The translations under genes were made by a program, and so were the position numbers. DNA of 64,000 nucleotides, from assembly GCF_005116645.1 (NCBI RefSeq), contig NZ_SWCM01000007.1, positions 1-64,000 on the forward strand, in the 5' to 3' direction. The DNA is from Desulfopila sp. IMCC35006. GTDB taxonomy: Bacteria; Desulfobacterota; Desulfobulbia; Desulfobulbales; Desulfocapsaceae. A model generated the notes under the pieces. That model was given only the letters and a program-made list of their open reading frames with translations, made no database searches and was not told the DNA's origin. This document shows positions 36,541 to 45,449 of the stretch, piece by piece. Position 1 is the first letter of the stretch. Every line of letters starts with the position of its first letter.

Positions 36541-36560
36541 ACTGCATTACGATGCAGTAT
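36541..36560. promoter_or_regulatory. operator-like dyad upstream of the methyltransferase
   Basis: TACTGCAT, a 4-nt spacer, then ATGCAGTA: a perfect 8+8 inverted repeat 31 nt before the methyltransferase start, in the promoter region. The regulator is unknown. Confidence 0.45.
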
Positions 36561-36674
36561 AACAAATATATACTGAAAAACGACGCGAAAGAAGAGTCCT
36601 GACGGCACATTGTAATTCAGATTGATCCGGGGTATCGACAGCTCCAGAAATGGTGCTGGGACAAAATGACTCAT

Positions 36675-37082
36675 TCAGCTAGGAGGTCTTCTGATCATGA
36701 GACCGGCCACTTCAAGCACCATGCAGAGTTGCAGGGTTATCAAGAGGTGGGCATAGATGTTCAACCCGCGGGTAAAAGCCGACAAAAAACAGATCACGAA
36801 TGCTGTGAGCAAAATGAAGTATTTATAGAAGTTCGGAATGATCGTTTTCCCGTGCCGGCTGGAGCCCTTCACGGCCATAACGGTCAGAATGAGCAGCAGG
36901 ACCCCGTGCAGGAAGAGTGGTGCACCCTGGTAAAAATGGGTAACGTAACTGATTTTTTTGAAGTACAGATGCTGGGCCAGGCCGGCTTTATAGCTCGACA
37001 GGTACTCCAGCACGACTAGTATAACCAGAAGGGTCACCTGCAGGGAGGTGACCCCAAATGCAATTAGTGTAACTTTTTTCAC
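36675..37082 (-). CDS. small membrane protein coupled to the rhodanese gene
   Basis: 135 residues with four hydrophobic helices. Its GTG start at 37082 overlaps the stop of the rhodanese gene by four nt (GTGA), so the two are translationally coupled. Conserved-looking histidines (YVTHFYQ, FLHGV, YAHLL) in or near the helices could bind heme or a quinone, which is speculation. It may link periplasmic sulfur or electron transfer to the membrane. Confidence 0.65.
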   Translation of the reverse strand: MKKVTLIAFGVTSLQVTLLVILVVLEYLSSYKAGLAQHLYFKKISYVTHFYQGAPLFLHGVLLLILTVMAVKGSSRHGKTIIPNFYKYFILLTAFVICFLSAFTRGLNIYAHLLITLQLCMVLEVAGLMIRRPPS

Positions 37083-38437
37083 TTCCCGGGGGCGCCTGTT
37101 TCAACGGGATTGCCGCCGTTGCTCCAGCCTATCCAGCCATCGCTGTAGACGCCGATATTTTTGAGCCCGTACACATCGGCATAGTAGTATACCTCTGCCG
37201 CACGCCACCCGCTCCCGCACATAAAGGCAAGACGTTTGCTGGTGTCGATACCCTGCTCTTTCCAGAGTGCCATGATTTCGGTGGCGTTACGCATGGTTTT
37301 ATCCGGATTGCGAAAATAATCAAGAGAGTAGGCATCTGTCTTGCCCGCATAGCCAAAAACGGAGCCAGGGATACGCCCCTTTTTCTTGTGGTAGCTGTAA
37401 CCGGATATTTTGCCAATATGTTCATCCCAGGTTCGATTATCAACAAGAGTGTATGTCTCAGGGGTCTTGAGCCCCGCCTTGACCTGCGCAATGGTGTCTA
37501 TAACTGACGGATTACCCGGTATCCGGCCACCAAAATCGGCCACAGGGGCTGGTGTATTGCTCTTTTTCTCCAGTTGATATCCGGCCAGCGTCCAGGCCAG
37601 GGTTCCACCGTTTAATACCCGTACATCCTGCACGCCGATATAGCGGAGAACGAGGGCGATGCGATACGCGGCCATCGGCTCCTCCCCGGTGACAATGACC
37701 ACATCATCTCTGGTAAAACCGAATTTCAGGGCGAATTTAGCCAAGGTGTCCGCGTCGGCCAGCATCCACATGACAGGCTCAGTGGTGGTGGGCGGTTCGA
37801 CCATATCCGTGTTGATGTGAAACGAAGTGGGGATATGCCCCTTGGCGTATGAGGTTTTTTCCTCGCCCCAGCTTGCCTCGACAATTTTGATCTTGCTGCC
37901 GGCAGGAAAGGTCTCCGGAATTTTTCCCTCAATGATATCGTGCACAATCACCGCAGGCACAATCAGCTGGTAATTCTCGTATCTGCTGAGCGGTTTTTCG
38001 ACAGGCCAGAGGTTGATATTGTAGGAGTACAGGTTGCTGTAACCTTGATTTTTGAGGTACCCGGCTACTTCGGCTGCATCCCTTCCATTGGCATCGTAGA
38101 GAATAATATTCTTTTCTTTGGTGAGGCCTTTAGCTGCAAGAGCCTCTTGCAGTGTTTGTGCCTTGTTCTTGCCATCTGCCTTCAGCCAGTTGGCGGAGAA
38201 GTCTGTTGCTCCCGGAATATGCCCACCCTGCTTGACACCATCAAGTTTCCAGCCGTTAAATGCATCGTTTAGGCGGCAATCGACGATCTTCCAGTCAGGA
38301 TTTTCCTGAAGAGAAAGAAGCTGTTCGGTCTTCATTTTTGGCATCTCCGCAACCGCAGCAGGCAGGTGAACGGGCAGAGAAGAGAGGAACAGTAGAGCAA
38401 ACAGCAAGACAGGATTTGTCAGCCGGAATCGTGACAC
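37079..38437 (-). CDS. exported triple-rhodanese sulfurtransferase
   Basis: 452 residues from a GTG at 38437 with GGAGG six nt upstream (a longer frame to 38464 lacks this). A signal peptide ends near AVAE. Three rhodanese domains follow. The active-site loop of the third has the catalytic Cys (MCGSGWRA), while the first (LYDANGRDA) and second (VTGEEPMAA) lack it, so only the last should carry sulfur. Inactive leading domains are usual in thiosulfate sulfurtransferases. Periplasmic sulfur transfer is likely. Coupled to a membrane protein downstream. Confidence 0.88.
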   Translation of the reverse strand: MSRFRLTNPVLLFALLFLSSLPVHLPAAVAEMPKMKTEQLLSLQENPDWKIVDCRLNDAFNGWKLDGVKQGGHIPGATDFSANWLKADGKNKAQTLQEALAAKGLTKEKNIILYDANGRDAAEVAGYLKNQGYSNLYSYNINLWPVEKPLSRYENYQLIVPAVIVHDIIEGKIPETFPAGSKIKIVEASWGEEKTSYAKGHIPTSFHINTDMVEPPTTTEPVMWMLADADTLAKFALKFGFTRDDVVIVTGEEPMAAYRIALVLRYIGVQDVRVLNGGTLAWTLAGYQLEKKSNTPAPVADFGGRIPGNPSVIDTIAQVKAGLKTPETYTLVDNRTWDEHIGKISGYSYHKKKGRIPGSVFGYAGKTDAYSLDYFRNPDKTMRNATEIMALWKEQGIDTSKRLAFMCGSGWRAAEVYYYADVYGLKNIGVYSDGWIGWSNGGNPVETGAPGK

Positions 38438-38925
38438 GATACACCTCCGTAAGGTAGAGCACATGGAATAAACAGATCAGTACAATCGCAAATTAAGCGC
38501 TAGTTACCAACTTATTTTTAATAAGTAAAATAGTCATTACCGATGGATACGGCGGTTACAGTCCACGAAAACCAATAAGGTAAGAAGGGGCAGAGTCTGC
38601 TCGTTGGTCAGGTGTGCCAGGAAAAGTCAATCTGCTTGCAGCGTCGGCCGAACATCTGATAATCAAAATGTCAGTGATAATTTGCGGTAATTGCCTCTGG
38701 GATCAACTATAAGCTTCTTCACCATTATTTTGCCGAGGAGGGCGGCAGGTTGAAAGGGCGATGGTCGCTATGGCCCTCCATGACATCCCTGCTTTACGAA
38801 GTCCGGAAATCTGGTATCCTGGCTCTTGAGTGAGTCGTAGGGGTGTGTTTGTTCCGATTTTTCATTGCCGATATTCCAACCTGCCGGATATTGGCAATAT
38901 ATTGCTATCAAGAAGAGACATTTTT
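38438..38925. other. intergenic between divergent genes
   Basis: About 490 nt between rhodanese and RlmN genes, running in opposite directions. The open frame upstream of 38926 (from a GTG at 38830) is probably not translated. Nothing else recognised. Confidence 0.45.
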
Positions 38926-39960
38926 TTGAAAAATTCATTTTATGATCTAAATCATTCTGATCTGGAAATGGTTCTAAATCAGAATGATTTAAACCAATCA
39001 GCCGCAGCCATTCTTTTTAACTGGCATTATAAGAAAAAACAAAATGCGCAATGCTGTGAGAAAATCTCAAAAGGTTCCCTGGCCTTTTTTCAGCACAATT
39101 TTGACTTTTCTCTTCCCGAAATCGATACGGTGCATGAGTCAAAAGATCGAACGGTAAAATTTCTTTTTAAGCTTAACGACCATCACAAAATCGAAACCGT
39201 CCTTATTCCGTTTCATAATAAATACTCTATTTGCCTATCATCACAGGTTGGCTGTGCCATGAATTGTTCTTTTTGTTTTACCGGAAGACAGGGGCTTAAA
39301 AGAAGTCTCACGACAAGCGAAATTGTTGGCCAGTTTCTCGAGGCGTGGCGTTGGTTAGCCAAAAACAGGCCGGGAGAAGAGAGAATTTTAAATATTGTTT
39401 TTATGGGACAAGGCGAACCATTACATAATTTTGATGCCGTCAAGAAAGCGTGCGAAATATTCTTATCAAAGCACGGGACTTCAATTGGTGTTCAAAAAAT
39501 TACCGTTTCAACGGTTGGTTACCTTCCTGGACTGAAAAGATGGCGCCGGGAAATGCCCGGAGTGAATCTTGCACTCTCGCTTCATTCACCCTTTGCCGCA
39601 AAGAGAAACGATCTTATCCCAATTAATAAGATCTACCCGCTTGAGGAAGTCTTGGCATGTATTGACACGATTCCTTTAAATAAAAAGCAATTCATCACGT
39701 ATGAATATCTTCTGATAAAAGATTTTAATGATTCGCCGGATGATGCTGAAAAATTGGGCACGATACTGGCTGAGAAAAGTGCCTATATAAACTTGATTCC
39801 TTTTAACTCATTTCCGGGGGCACATTACAAACGCCCTGAATTGGAAAAAATCGGAAAATTTAAAGAAGTTTTAGATACTTTTAAAATTCCGACTTTAATA
39901 AGAAGCGCCAAGGGCGATGATGTCCTGGCCGCATGTGGACAACTCAATTCTAAAAATTAA
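38926..39960 (+). CDS. rlmN: RlmN-type radical-SAM rRNA/tRNA methyltransferase
   Basis: 344 residues from the TTG at 38926; a GTG at 38830 would add 32 unlike residues. Radical-SAM cysteines Cys110, Cys114 and Cys117 (CAMNCSFC) and the C-terminal GDDVLAACGQL with the second catalytic Cys match RlmN/Cfr enzymes that methylate adenine C2 in 23S rRNA and tRNA. The gene is AT-richer than its neighbours, and its stop is followed immediately by a fragment of the mobile repeat. Whether it is the sole RlmN of the genome or an acquired paralogue cannot be told here. Confidence 0.88.
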   Translation: MKNSFYDLNHSDLEMVLNQNDLNQSAAAILFNWHYKKKQNAQCCEKISKGSLAFFQHNFDFSLPEIDTVHESKDRTVKFLFKLNDHHKIETVLIPFHNKYSICLSSQVGCAMNCSFCFTGRQGLKRSLTTSEIVGQFLEAWRWLAKNRPGEERILNIVFMGQGEPLHNFDAVKKACEIFLSKHGTSIGVQKITVSTVGYLPGLKRWRREMPGVNLALSLHSPFAAKRNDLIPINKIYPLEEVLACIDTIPLNKKQFITYEYLLIKDFNDSPDDAEKLGTILAEKSAYINLIPFNSFPGAHYKRPELEKIGKFKEVLDTFKIPTLIRSAKGDDVLAACGQLNSKN

Positions 39961-39961
39961 T

Positions 39962-39998
39962 TTGCTTGCCACTAAAGTTCAGCAATAAGGGGATATGG
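39962..39998. repeat. left-end fragment of the MITE-like repeat
   Basis: TTGCTTGCCACTAAAGTTCAG followed by GGGGATATGGGAG matches the first ~37 nt of the full copies, then similarity stops. It begins one base after the rlmN stop codon. The right half is missing. Confidence 0.6.
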
Positions 39999-40013
39999 GA
40001 GCGGATCTGTTTA

Positions 40014-40042
40014 CTGCTCGGATCGCTTGGCGAATCGAGCAG
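40014..40042. terminator. hairpin between convergent rlmN and CBS genes
   Basis: CTGCTCG (40014-40020) and CGAGCAG (40036-40042) pair around a 15-nt loop, followed by TTGTTCTTG. It may serve as a bidirectional terminator for the two converging genes. Confidence 0.4.
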
Positions 40043-40071
40043 TTGTTCTTGAGAGAGAGTGTGAAGCTTGC

Positions 40072-40719
40072 TCAGTCTTCATGTATGATGCTGCTTATTT
40101 TACAACCTATGTCCCACAATTCATCAACGATTTCCTGGGCCTGTTTGCTCTCTATCCGGAGCATTATTGTTTTTGTCTTTGGACTGTGATTATTGCAGAT
40201 GGCAATATTGTTTATCCGGGTGTCGTATGTGGCAAGTACCTCAAACACCTTATAGATTGAAGTGTGGTCATGACTTACGGAGAGTTCGATTCGCGTGTCT
40301 TTGTTCCCAGCCCCAAGGACCTCCAAAAAGGCGTCGAAGATGTCCGATTCTGTAATGATTCCCACCAGGATATTTTCTTCAATAACAGGAATGCCGCCGA
40401 TCTTATGCCTGCGCATGATTGCTGCTGCTTTTTCGAGGGTGTCAGAAGGGGCCAGGGTGATGGGAGCTCGGGTCATGAAGGTGTCTACTCTCACCTGTCT
40501 GGCCAGGGCTCTCGCGGTCTCAGTAAGGCTTGCGTCAACTGCGGATGGGAGTGCTTTTTTCAGATCTTCTTTACTGATGATGCCAAGAAGTTTTTTTTCC
40601 TGGTCGATCACAGGAATTCTTCTGATGCGGTGCGTATCCATCAGGGTGCAGGCATTTGCAATTGTTTCCGCGGGGGATACCGTTATAACTTCTCTGCGCA
40701 TCCATAGTTGTACAAACAT
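40072..40719 (-). CDS. CBS-pair protein with C-terminal ACT-like domain (AcuB-like)
   Basis: 215 residues. Two CBS motifs (about 1-60 and 73-135) with the GIISKEDL and GIITESDI signatures, then an ACT-like domain to the end. CBS pairs bind adenosyl nucleotides and sense energy state. The arrangement resembles AcuB proteins. Its ATG shares one base with the stop of the FapA gene (TAATG), so the two are co-translated. Confidence 0.85.
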   Translation of the reverse strand: MFVQLWMRREVITVSPAETIANACTLMDTHRIRRIPVIDQEKKLLGIISKEDLKKALPSAVDASLTETARALARQVRVDTFMTRAPITLAPSDTLEKAAAIMRRHKIGGIPVIEENILVGIITESDIFDAFLEVLGAGNKDTRIELSVSHDHTSIYKVFEVLATYDTRINNIAICNNHSPKTKTIMLRIESKQAQEIVDELWDIGCKISSIIHED

Positions 40720-42368
40720 TATTTTTTCCCTTCGGTGTATGGGGTGGCAACGATGTGTCCCGTCCGTCTGTCGATATGAAAACGGATGGCAGAGGTATCT
40801 TCTTCCAGTGTTGTGCTGGTGTTGCCAATGCGAATCTTGGTTCCGGAAATGATTCGGCCCTGTATGGCAACAATAGCCGAGCAGTAATTATAGTTCGGGT
40901 CCTGTCTTGAGAAGAGCGGGCTGTCAGGTATCAGATTGAGTTTTTTTAGATGATTTACTCGTTTTTGCAGGGCTGCTTCCTTATTTTTATATACTGTGGT
41001 CTTACTAAAACTGTGTCCGTTCATTTGGATGAGATTTTCCAGTTCGTGTTCCTGATCACGAATACTGCTCCGAAGCGTATCGCGTTGCTGCAGTCGTTCT
41101 GCATCCACTCCCGCCGCGATCATGGTTGGCGCAGCATTGTCTGAGCCAATTATACCACCAATAAAGTCGAGACCGGAACTGAACCTTCCGCCAACTATTT
41201 TAGCATCGGGTCGACACATGAGTATTTTTTTGGAGCTGACGCATGCGTAGTAGGCACCTCTGGTGATGACAACGGTGCCACCGCTGGTAATATTTCCCCG
41301 CTCGACAAACGATATTTCCACATCGCCGTCTGTCTTAAGCGCAGAATTTTCGCCGATAAGACCACTGCCAATTTTACTGTTACCCTGGGCTGTTACCGTT
41401 GCGCCAAGGATATTGCCTCCGATGGAAAGATCTCCCCGGCAACTGACGACGAAACCCTGTTTAACATCCCCTTTTATTTCAAGTCCGTTATTTGACGCAA
41501 TATTACCAACAGAGAAATCAACATCGCCGTCAATGGTCTGCTTCGCGCTCACCTTGACATCGGTCTCGTTGACGATGGAAAGCACCCCGGAGTCGGTTGC
41601 AACTACTTGTCCGCTCTCTTCAATATATTGGACATCACCTGTGACTTTGACTTTGATGTCCTTGCCCGGTTTCTGGGGGAGAGTTACACCGCGTATGTCT
41701 ACTCCTGCAGTACCCGGGGTGGGGGGAACCTTGGTGGCAATGAGTTCGTCTTTGTCGATCCCGATAAAGATCTTTCTTTCACGCCAGTCTATGGAGCCGT
41801 CCTGGAGGATTTTTCCTGGTAACGGTCCAATATCAACCGCAAAACGAAGGAACGCATCGCATCCATCAACGGCAAGCAAGCCTCTTGCAATGGGAATTGC
41901 GTGCTGCGGTTGTCGCAGTCGCTCAAGCTGTCCAATGGCCTCCTGGATTGTCAATTCATCGATTCCGCAACTGATCTCCCGTTCCCTGCACAAGGTGAGG
42001 ATGTCGCTGAGTTCAAGAGGCGGTGTTCCGGAAAGGTTTGGATAGAGAGTCATCGTTGCCAGCATCTTATCATCGGCAATATCGATTATGGGGGTAATTT
42101 CAACACTGACGGTGGTGTTATTTTTATCTGTGATCTGGCTGACGCTAGGGTAGCCGGAGATTTCAGCAGTAATGGTCTTTGTATCGTCTGCAAGGCGACA
42201 ATTTTTCCCTGCGGCAAGAGTCGTTGAGAGTCTGGTATCGCTTGCGGTAAGCGAGACAAGCACCTGGTTTTGCCTTACCAGTTCCGGGATGGCTATCTCT
42301 CTTGAGACATCGTCTGCCGTGATAGTGATGGTTTGAGTTTGAAAGTGAGTGGTGAAAGCCTGAATCAT
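40719..42368 (-). CDS. FapA/DUF342 polymer-forming protein
   Basis: 549 residues. The middle (about 210-420) is a parallel beta-helix of short strands with repeated glycine-aspartate turns (DGDVDFSVGNI, KGDVKQGF), typical of DUF342 (FapA). The N-terminal 200 residues are mixed alpha/beta, and residues about 420-470 form a coiled coil. FapA-type proteins are linked to flagellar or polymer assembly; in many bacteria their role is unknown. The middle gene of a kinase-FapA-CBS operon (51 nt after the kinase). Confidence 0.85.
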   Translation of the reverse strand: MIQAFTTHFQTQTITITADDVSREIAIPELVRQNQVLVSLTASDTRLSTTLAAGKNCRLADDTKTITAEISGYPSVSQITDKNNTTVSVEITPIIDIADDKMLATMTLYPNLSGTPPLELSDILTLCREREISCGIDELTIQEAIGQLERLRQPQHAIPIARGLLAVDGCDAFLRFAVDIGPLPGKILQDGSIDWRERKIFIGIDKDELIATKVPPTPGTAGVDIRGVTLPQKPGKDIKVKVTGDVQYIEESGQVVATDSGVLSIVNETDVKVSAKQTIDGDVDFSVGNIASNNGLEIKGDVKQGFVVSCRGDLSIGGNILGATVTAQGNSKIGSGLIGENSALKTDGDVEISFVERGNITSGGTVVITRGAYYACVSSKKILMCRPDAKIVGGRFSSGLDFIGGIIGSDNAAPTMIAAGVDAERLQQRDTLRSSIRDQEHELENLIQMNGHSFSKTTVYKNKEAALQKRVNHLKKLNLIPDSPLFSRQDPNYNYCSAIVAIQGRIISGTKIRIGNTSTTLEEDTSAIRFHIDRRTGHIVATPYTEGKK

Positions 42369-42419
42369 GCTATTAAAAGACCGGGTAGAGGGACGTATTC
42401 ATACTGAAATTATATGTGT

Positions 42420-44075
42420 CTATTGTAGTACTATTCTCACCTTCGTTGCCAGGTCATTTTTTGAGAAGGGTTTCTGGATAAACTGAATCCCCTTGTCCAG
42501 TATGCCTTGTTGGGCGATAATATCAGACGTATATCCTGACATGTAGAGGCATTTGAGCTGCGGGTGGAGCGACGACAGCTTTTTCGCCAGATCCCGGCCG
42601 TTCATCTCGGGCATGACAATGTCGGTTAACAGCAGATGAATCTCACTGGCGAACGCATCCGCCAGGTGGAGGGCTTCACGCGGAGTAGCTGCTGCAATAA
42701 CAGTGTAGCCTAAAAGTTGAAGCATCGTCTTGGTCATTTGCAGGATCGTTTTTTCATCCTCTACAAGCAGGATGGTTTCATGGCCTCCTACTCCTGATTC
42801 CGCCCCTTTTCCTGGCGGCGCATCGCCTGCCGAGTCCACATGTCGAGGCAGATAGATGGTGAAAGTCGTTCCCTGTCCCTTTTCGCTCTCGGCATTAATG
42901 AAACCTTTGTTCTGCTTAACGGCACCATAGACCGTGGCCAGTCCGAGGCCGGTTCCCTTGCCTAAATCTTTGGTGGTGAAGAACGGTTCGAAAATGTGAG
43001 CCAGTGTCTCTTCGTTCATACCACAGCCGTTGTCGCGTACAGATATCCGAACAAATTCTCCGGCAATAAAGCCGGGGTGAGTGCGGCAGTACTCTTCGTC
43101 CAGGGTGTCATTTCCTGTCTCGACGGTCATTTTTCCAACACCTGCAATAGCGTCCCTGGCATTGATGCAGAGATTGGCCATGATCTGGTCGATCTGCGAC
43201 GGGTCGATCTTGACCGGCCATAAGCCAGGTCCGGGCAGCCAAACAAGATTGATGCCCTCACCGATGAGCCGCTGCAGCATTTTTAGCATTCTTTCGATGG
43301 CTTGATTCAGGTCGAGCGACTTGGGAGCGACGGTTTGTTTACGGGCAAAGGCGAGCAGTTGCCGGGTAATATCGGCCGAGCGAATGGCGGCCTTTTGGAT
43401 TTCTTTCAGGTCTGCAAACAGCGGATGGGACGTGTCAATTTGTTCCATTCCCATCTCTGTATGCCCGAGGATCACCCCCAGCATGTTGTTGAAATCGTGC
43501 GCTACACCACCGGCAAGCTGCCCGACTGCCTCCATTTTCTCTGCCTGTTTAAGACTGGTCTGCAGGTTCAGGTTTTCTTTGTTGGCTTGCTCGTTTTTTA
43601 ACATTTCCTGTTTGAGTTGCTCGTTGCTCCTCATCAGGTCTTTAGTCCGTTCCTTTATATTTTTTTCCAGTGTTTCCTTGTATTGTTGCAATTCCAATCC
43701 GATCCGTTTGTGTTCTTTAATTTCATGCTTCAGAGATTTGGTCAAATCACTGATTTTTCCCACCCCACAGGTGATTAACAATGTAACAGCATAGGAGGGA
43801 ATGCCGCTTGAAATCAATTCATCCATGCCACTTCCCACTGCACGGGCAAGCATCATAAGAAGCACAGAATGTAATAACCAGTAGAGCAGCCCCAGACGCA
43901 GCCCCAGTAACCATCCGGCCAAAATGGGAAAGGCGCCGGAACAAATAAATGCTCCGTTTTTCGTAATTGCATGGAGTGGCAGGAATGTGGATCCAAGCAG
44001 TATTAACAGACATGAGATAATAACAAGCGGCCTGAAATATTTATTTTTTGACCACGAAACAACGAGATTTTTCAT
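42420..44075 (-). CDS. membrane-bound hybrid sensor histidine kinase
   Basis: 551 residues. N-terminal membrane domain of four or so helices (about 15-110), a coiled coil (about 115-185), HisKA with GGVAHDFNN, HATPase ending in GTGLGLATVYG, and a receiver with the phospho-Asp in LLLTDIVMPEMNG. The membrane part has no large periplasmic loop, so the signal is probably in the membrane. C-terminal modules closely resemble the kinase at 23729. First gene of the operon with FapA and the CBS protein. Confidence 0.9.
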   Translation of the reverse strand: MKNLVVSWSKNKYFRPLVIISCLLILLGSTFLPLHAITKNGAFICSGAFPILAGWLLGLRLGLLYWLLHSVLLMMLARAVGSGMDELISSGIPSYAVTLLITCGVGKISDLTKSLKHEIKEHKRIGLELQQYKETLEKNIKERTKDLMRSNEQLKQEMLKNEQANKENLNLQTSLKQAEKMEAVGQLAGGVAHDFNNMLGVILGHTEMGMEQIDTSHPLFADLKEIQKAAIRSADITRQLLAFARKQTVAPKSLDLNQAIERMLKMLQRLIGEGINLVWLPGPGLWPVKIDPSQIDQIMANLCINARDAIAGVGKMTVETGNDTLDEEYCRTHPGFIAGEFVRISVRDNGCGMNEETLAHIFEPFFTTKDLGKGTGLGLATVYGAVKQNKGFINAESEKGQGTTFTIYLPRHVDSAGDAPPGKGAESGVGGHETILLVEDEKTILQMTKTMLQLLGYTVIAAATPREALHLADAFASEIHLLLTDIVMPEMNGRDLAKKLSSLHPQLKCLYMSGYTSDIIAQQGILDKGIQFIQKPFSKNDLATKVRIVLQ

Positions 44076-44426
44076 TTTGCGTATACCCCGTTATTTGTGC
44101 CAAAGCGGGACTTTTGTAAACATTGCATATTCCGGTGACAAAGGCCGGTCGAACGGACCCGAAAGCGGTCACCACTCTCGAGCAATACGGCCAGTGACGA
44201 GAGGGTGTCAGGGGCGAGTATGATTCTCTAACTCTGCCACAGTTTCGGTTTTCAGGTCAAGCTTTGATTGAGCCATCCCGCATTATCCGGGCTTGCTTTT
44301 TCCCATAACCTATACTAATTGAAAACATACTCAAGTTCCTCTGCGGCGAACAGGTGAGTGAAACGGGGACAGAAGCGACCTCTTTGGATCGAAGCCGCAA
44401 TTTGCGATAATAAAACAGGTGATACA
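44076..44426. other. intergenic between divergent genes
   Basis: 350 nt upstream of both the kinase and ygjP. A GC-rich imperfect hairpin followed by CTTTTT lies at about 44258-44300 on the plus strand but ends no known gene. The frame running from 44358 into ygjP is probably untranslated. Confidence 0.4.
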
Positions 44427-44939
44427 GTGCAGGAATTGCAATATTTACGGGGATATCCTGGGCACCTTACTGATAAGGTCCAGTGCATGATAGGAGCGCA
44501 GAAATTACAACCGTTCCTGCTGGAGAAATATCCTGCGCCGCATGAGATTCGTACCGACAAAGCTCTCTATGAATATGTGATGGCCATAAAAAATAGAGCC
44601 ATGCAGCAATCGCCGCCCTTAAGCAAGGTGCTCTTCGATGCAAAAATCAAGATGCGAAACCAGGCCCTTGGGGTGCATAAATTTATATCACGGGTGCAGG
44701 GCGGCAACCTGAAAGCGAAGAATGAGATCCGCATCGCCTCCACCTTCAGGTCTGCACCGGAACCACTTCTGCGGATGATTGTCGTCCATGAGCTTGCCCA
44801 TCTCAAAGAAAAGGATCATAACAAGGCGTTTTATAAACTGTGCGAGCATATCCTCCCTGCATATCATCAGCTGGAATTCGATATGCGTCTCTACCTGACA
44901 CACCTCGATCTTTCAGGACCGTTGTATAAAAAGGAATAG
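44427..44939 (+). CDS. ygjP: YgjP-like zinc metallopeptidase
   Basis: 170 residues starting from a GTG at 44427, chosen because the protein then begins QELQYLRGYP, parallel to E. coli YgjP (from memory). Zinc-peptidase motif HELAHLKEKDH has His121, Glu122, His125 and His131. Many further stretches (SRVQGG, APEPLLRMIVVHELAH, LEFDMRLYLT) are close to the gammaproteobacterial protein. Function of the family is uncertain; it is not demonstrated to be a protease in general. High likeness across a wide taxonomic distance may reflect transfer. Confidence 0.85.
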   Translation: MQELQYLRGYPGHLTDKVQCMIGAQKLQPFLLEKYPAPHEIRTDKALYEYVMAIKNRAMQQSPPLSKVLFDAKIKMRNQALGVHKFISRVQGGNLKAKNEIRIASTFRSAPEPLLRMIVVHELAHLKEKDHNKAFYKLCEHILPAYHQLEFDMRLYLTHLDLSGPLYKKE

Positions 44940-45252
44940 GATTTTGCCTGCAGCTCCCGACTGGTTACCTCTCTCCAAACCTTTTCCAGTTGCTTGCCGG
45001 TGCTCTTTTTATGGTGCCTGAATTTCGGTTCGAACGCATGGCCAGGCGCCGCATTAAAAGTGGACCCTGATTCCCGTGCTCACCTGACACTCGAAAAGAT
45101 TCAGAAACAGCGCAAATATTGCAGTCTCCTCCTGAAAAGAGGTTGGCAGGGCAGTTCTTTCATGATTCAATGGGAGTGGCATCTGTAAACTTATTTTTTC
45201 GGAAAAACGGTGACAAAGTAATCGGCCTTTACAAGTGTGCGCAAAAAATAAT

Positions 45253-45424
45253 TTGCTTACCCCGCAAACTCAGCCTGGCGGAATGGAAGGGTGTGCGCTG
45301 TTCATTGCACGGGTCTCTGCAGCCATGGGCGGCTGCAGAAAAGCCCCCAGGGATGGGTTTCCGGCGTCCCGGGCTACGAACGGCTCCCGCCCTGGTTCAG
45401 GAGCTGAACATCAGGGGCAATCAG
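45253..45424. mobile_element. MITE-like repeat, copy D (172 bp, diverged, perfect TSD)
   Basis: Starts TTGCTTACC and ends GGCAATCAG; the interior is diverged but keeps the GCAGCC/GGCTGC hairpin and AGCCCCCAGGGATGGGTTT. Flanked by a perfect 10-bp repeat AAAAAATAAT at 45243-45252 and 45425-45434. It ends 25 nt before the ParA start. The remainder of the 44940-45449 gap holds nothing recognised. Confidence 0.82.
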
Positions 45425-45449
45425 AAAAAATAATAATAAAGAGGACTCC

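Noticed and set aside
44258-44300. Terminator-like hairpin with CTTTTT before ygjP
   Set aside because: Imperfect stem, and no plus-strand gene upstream that it would end.
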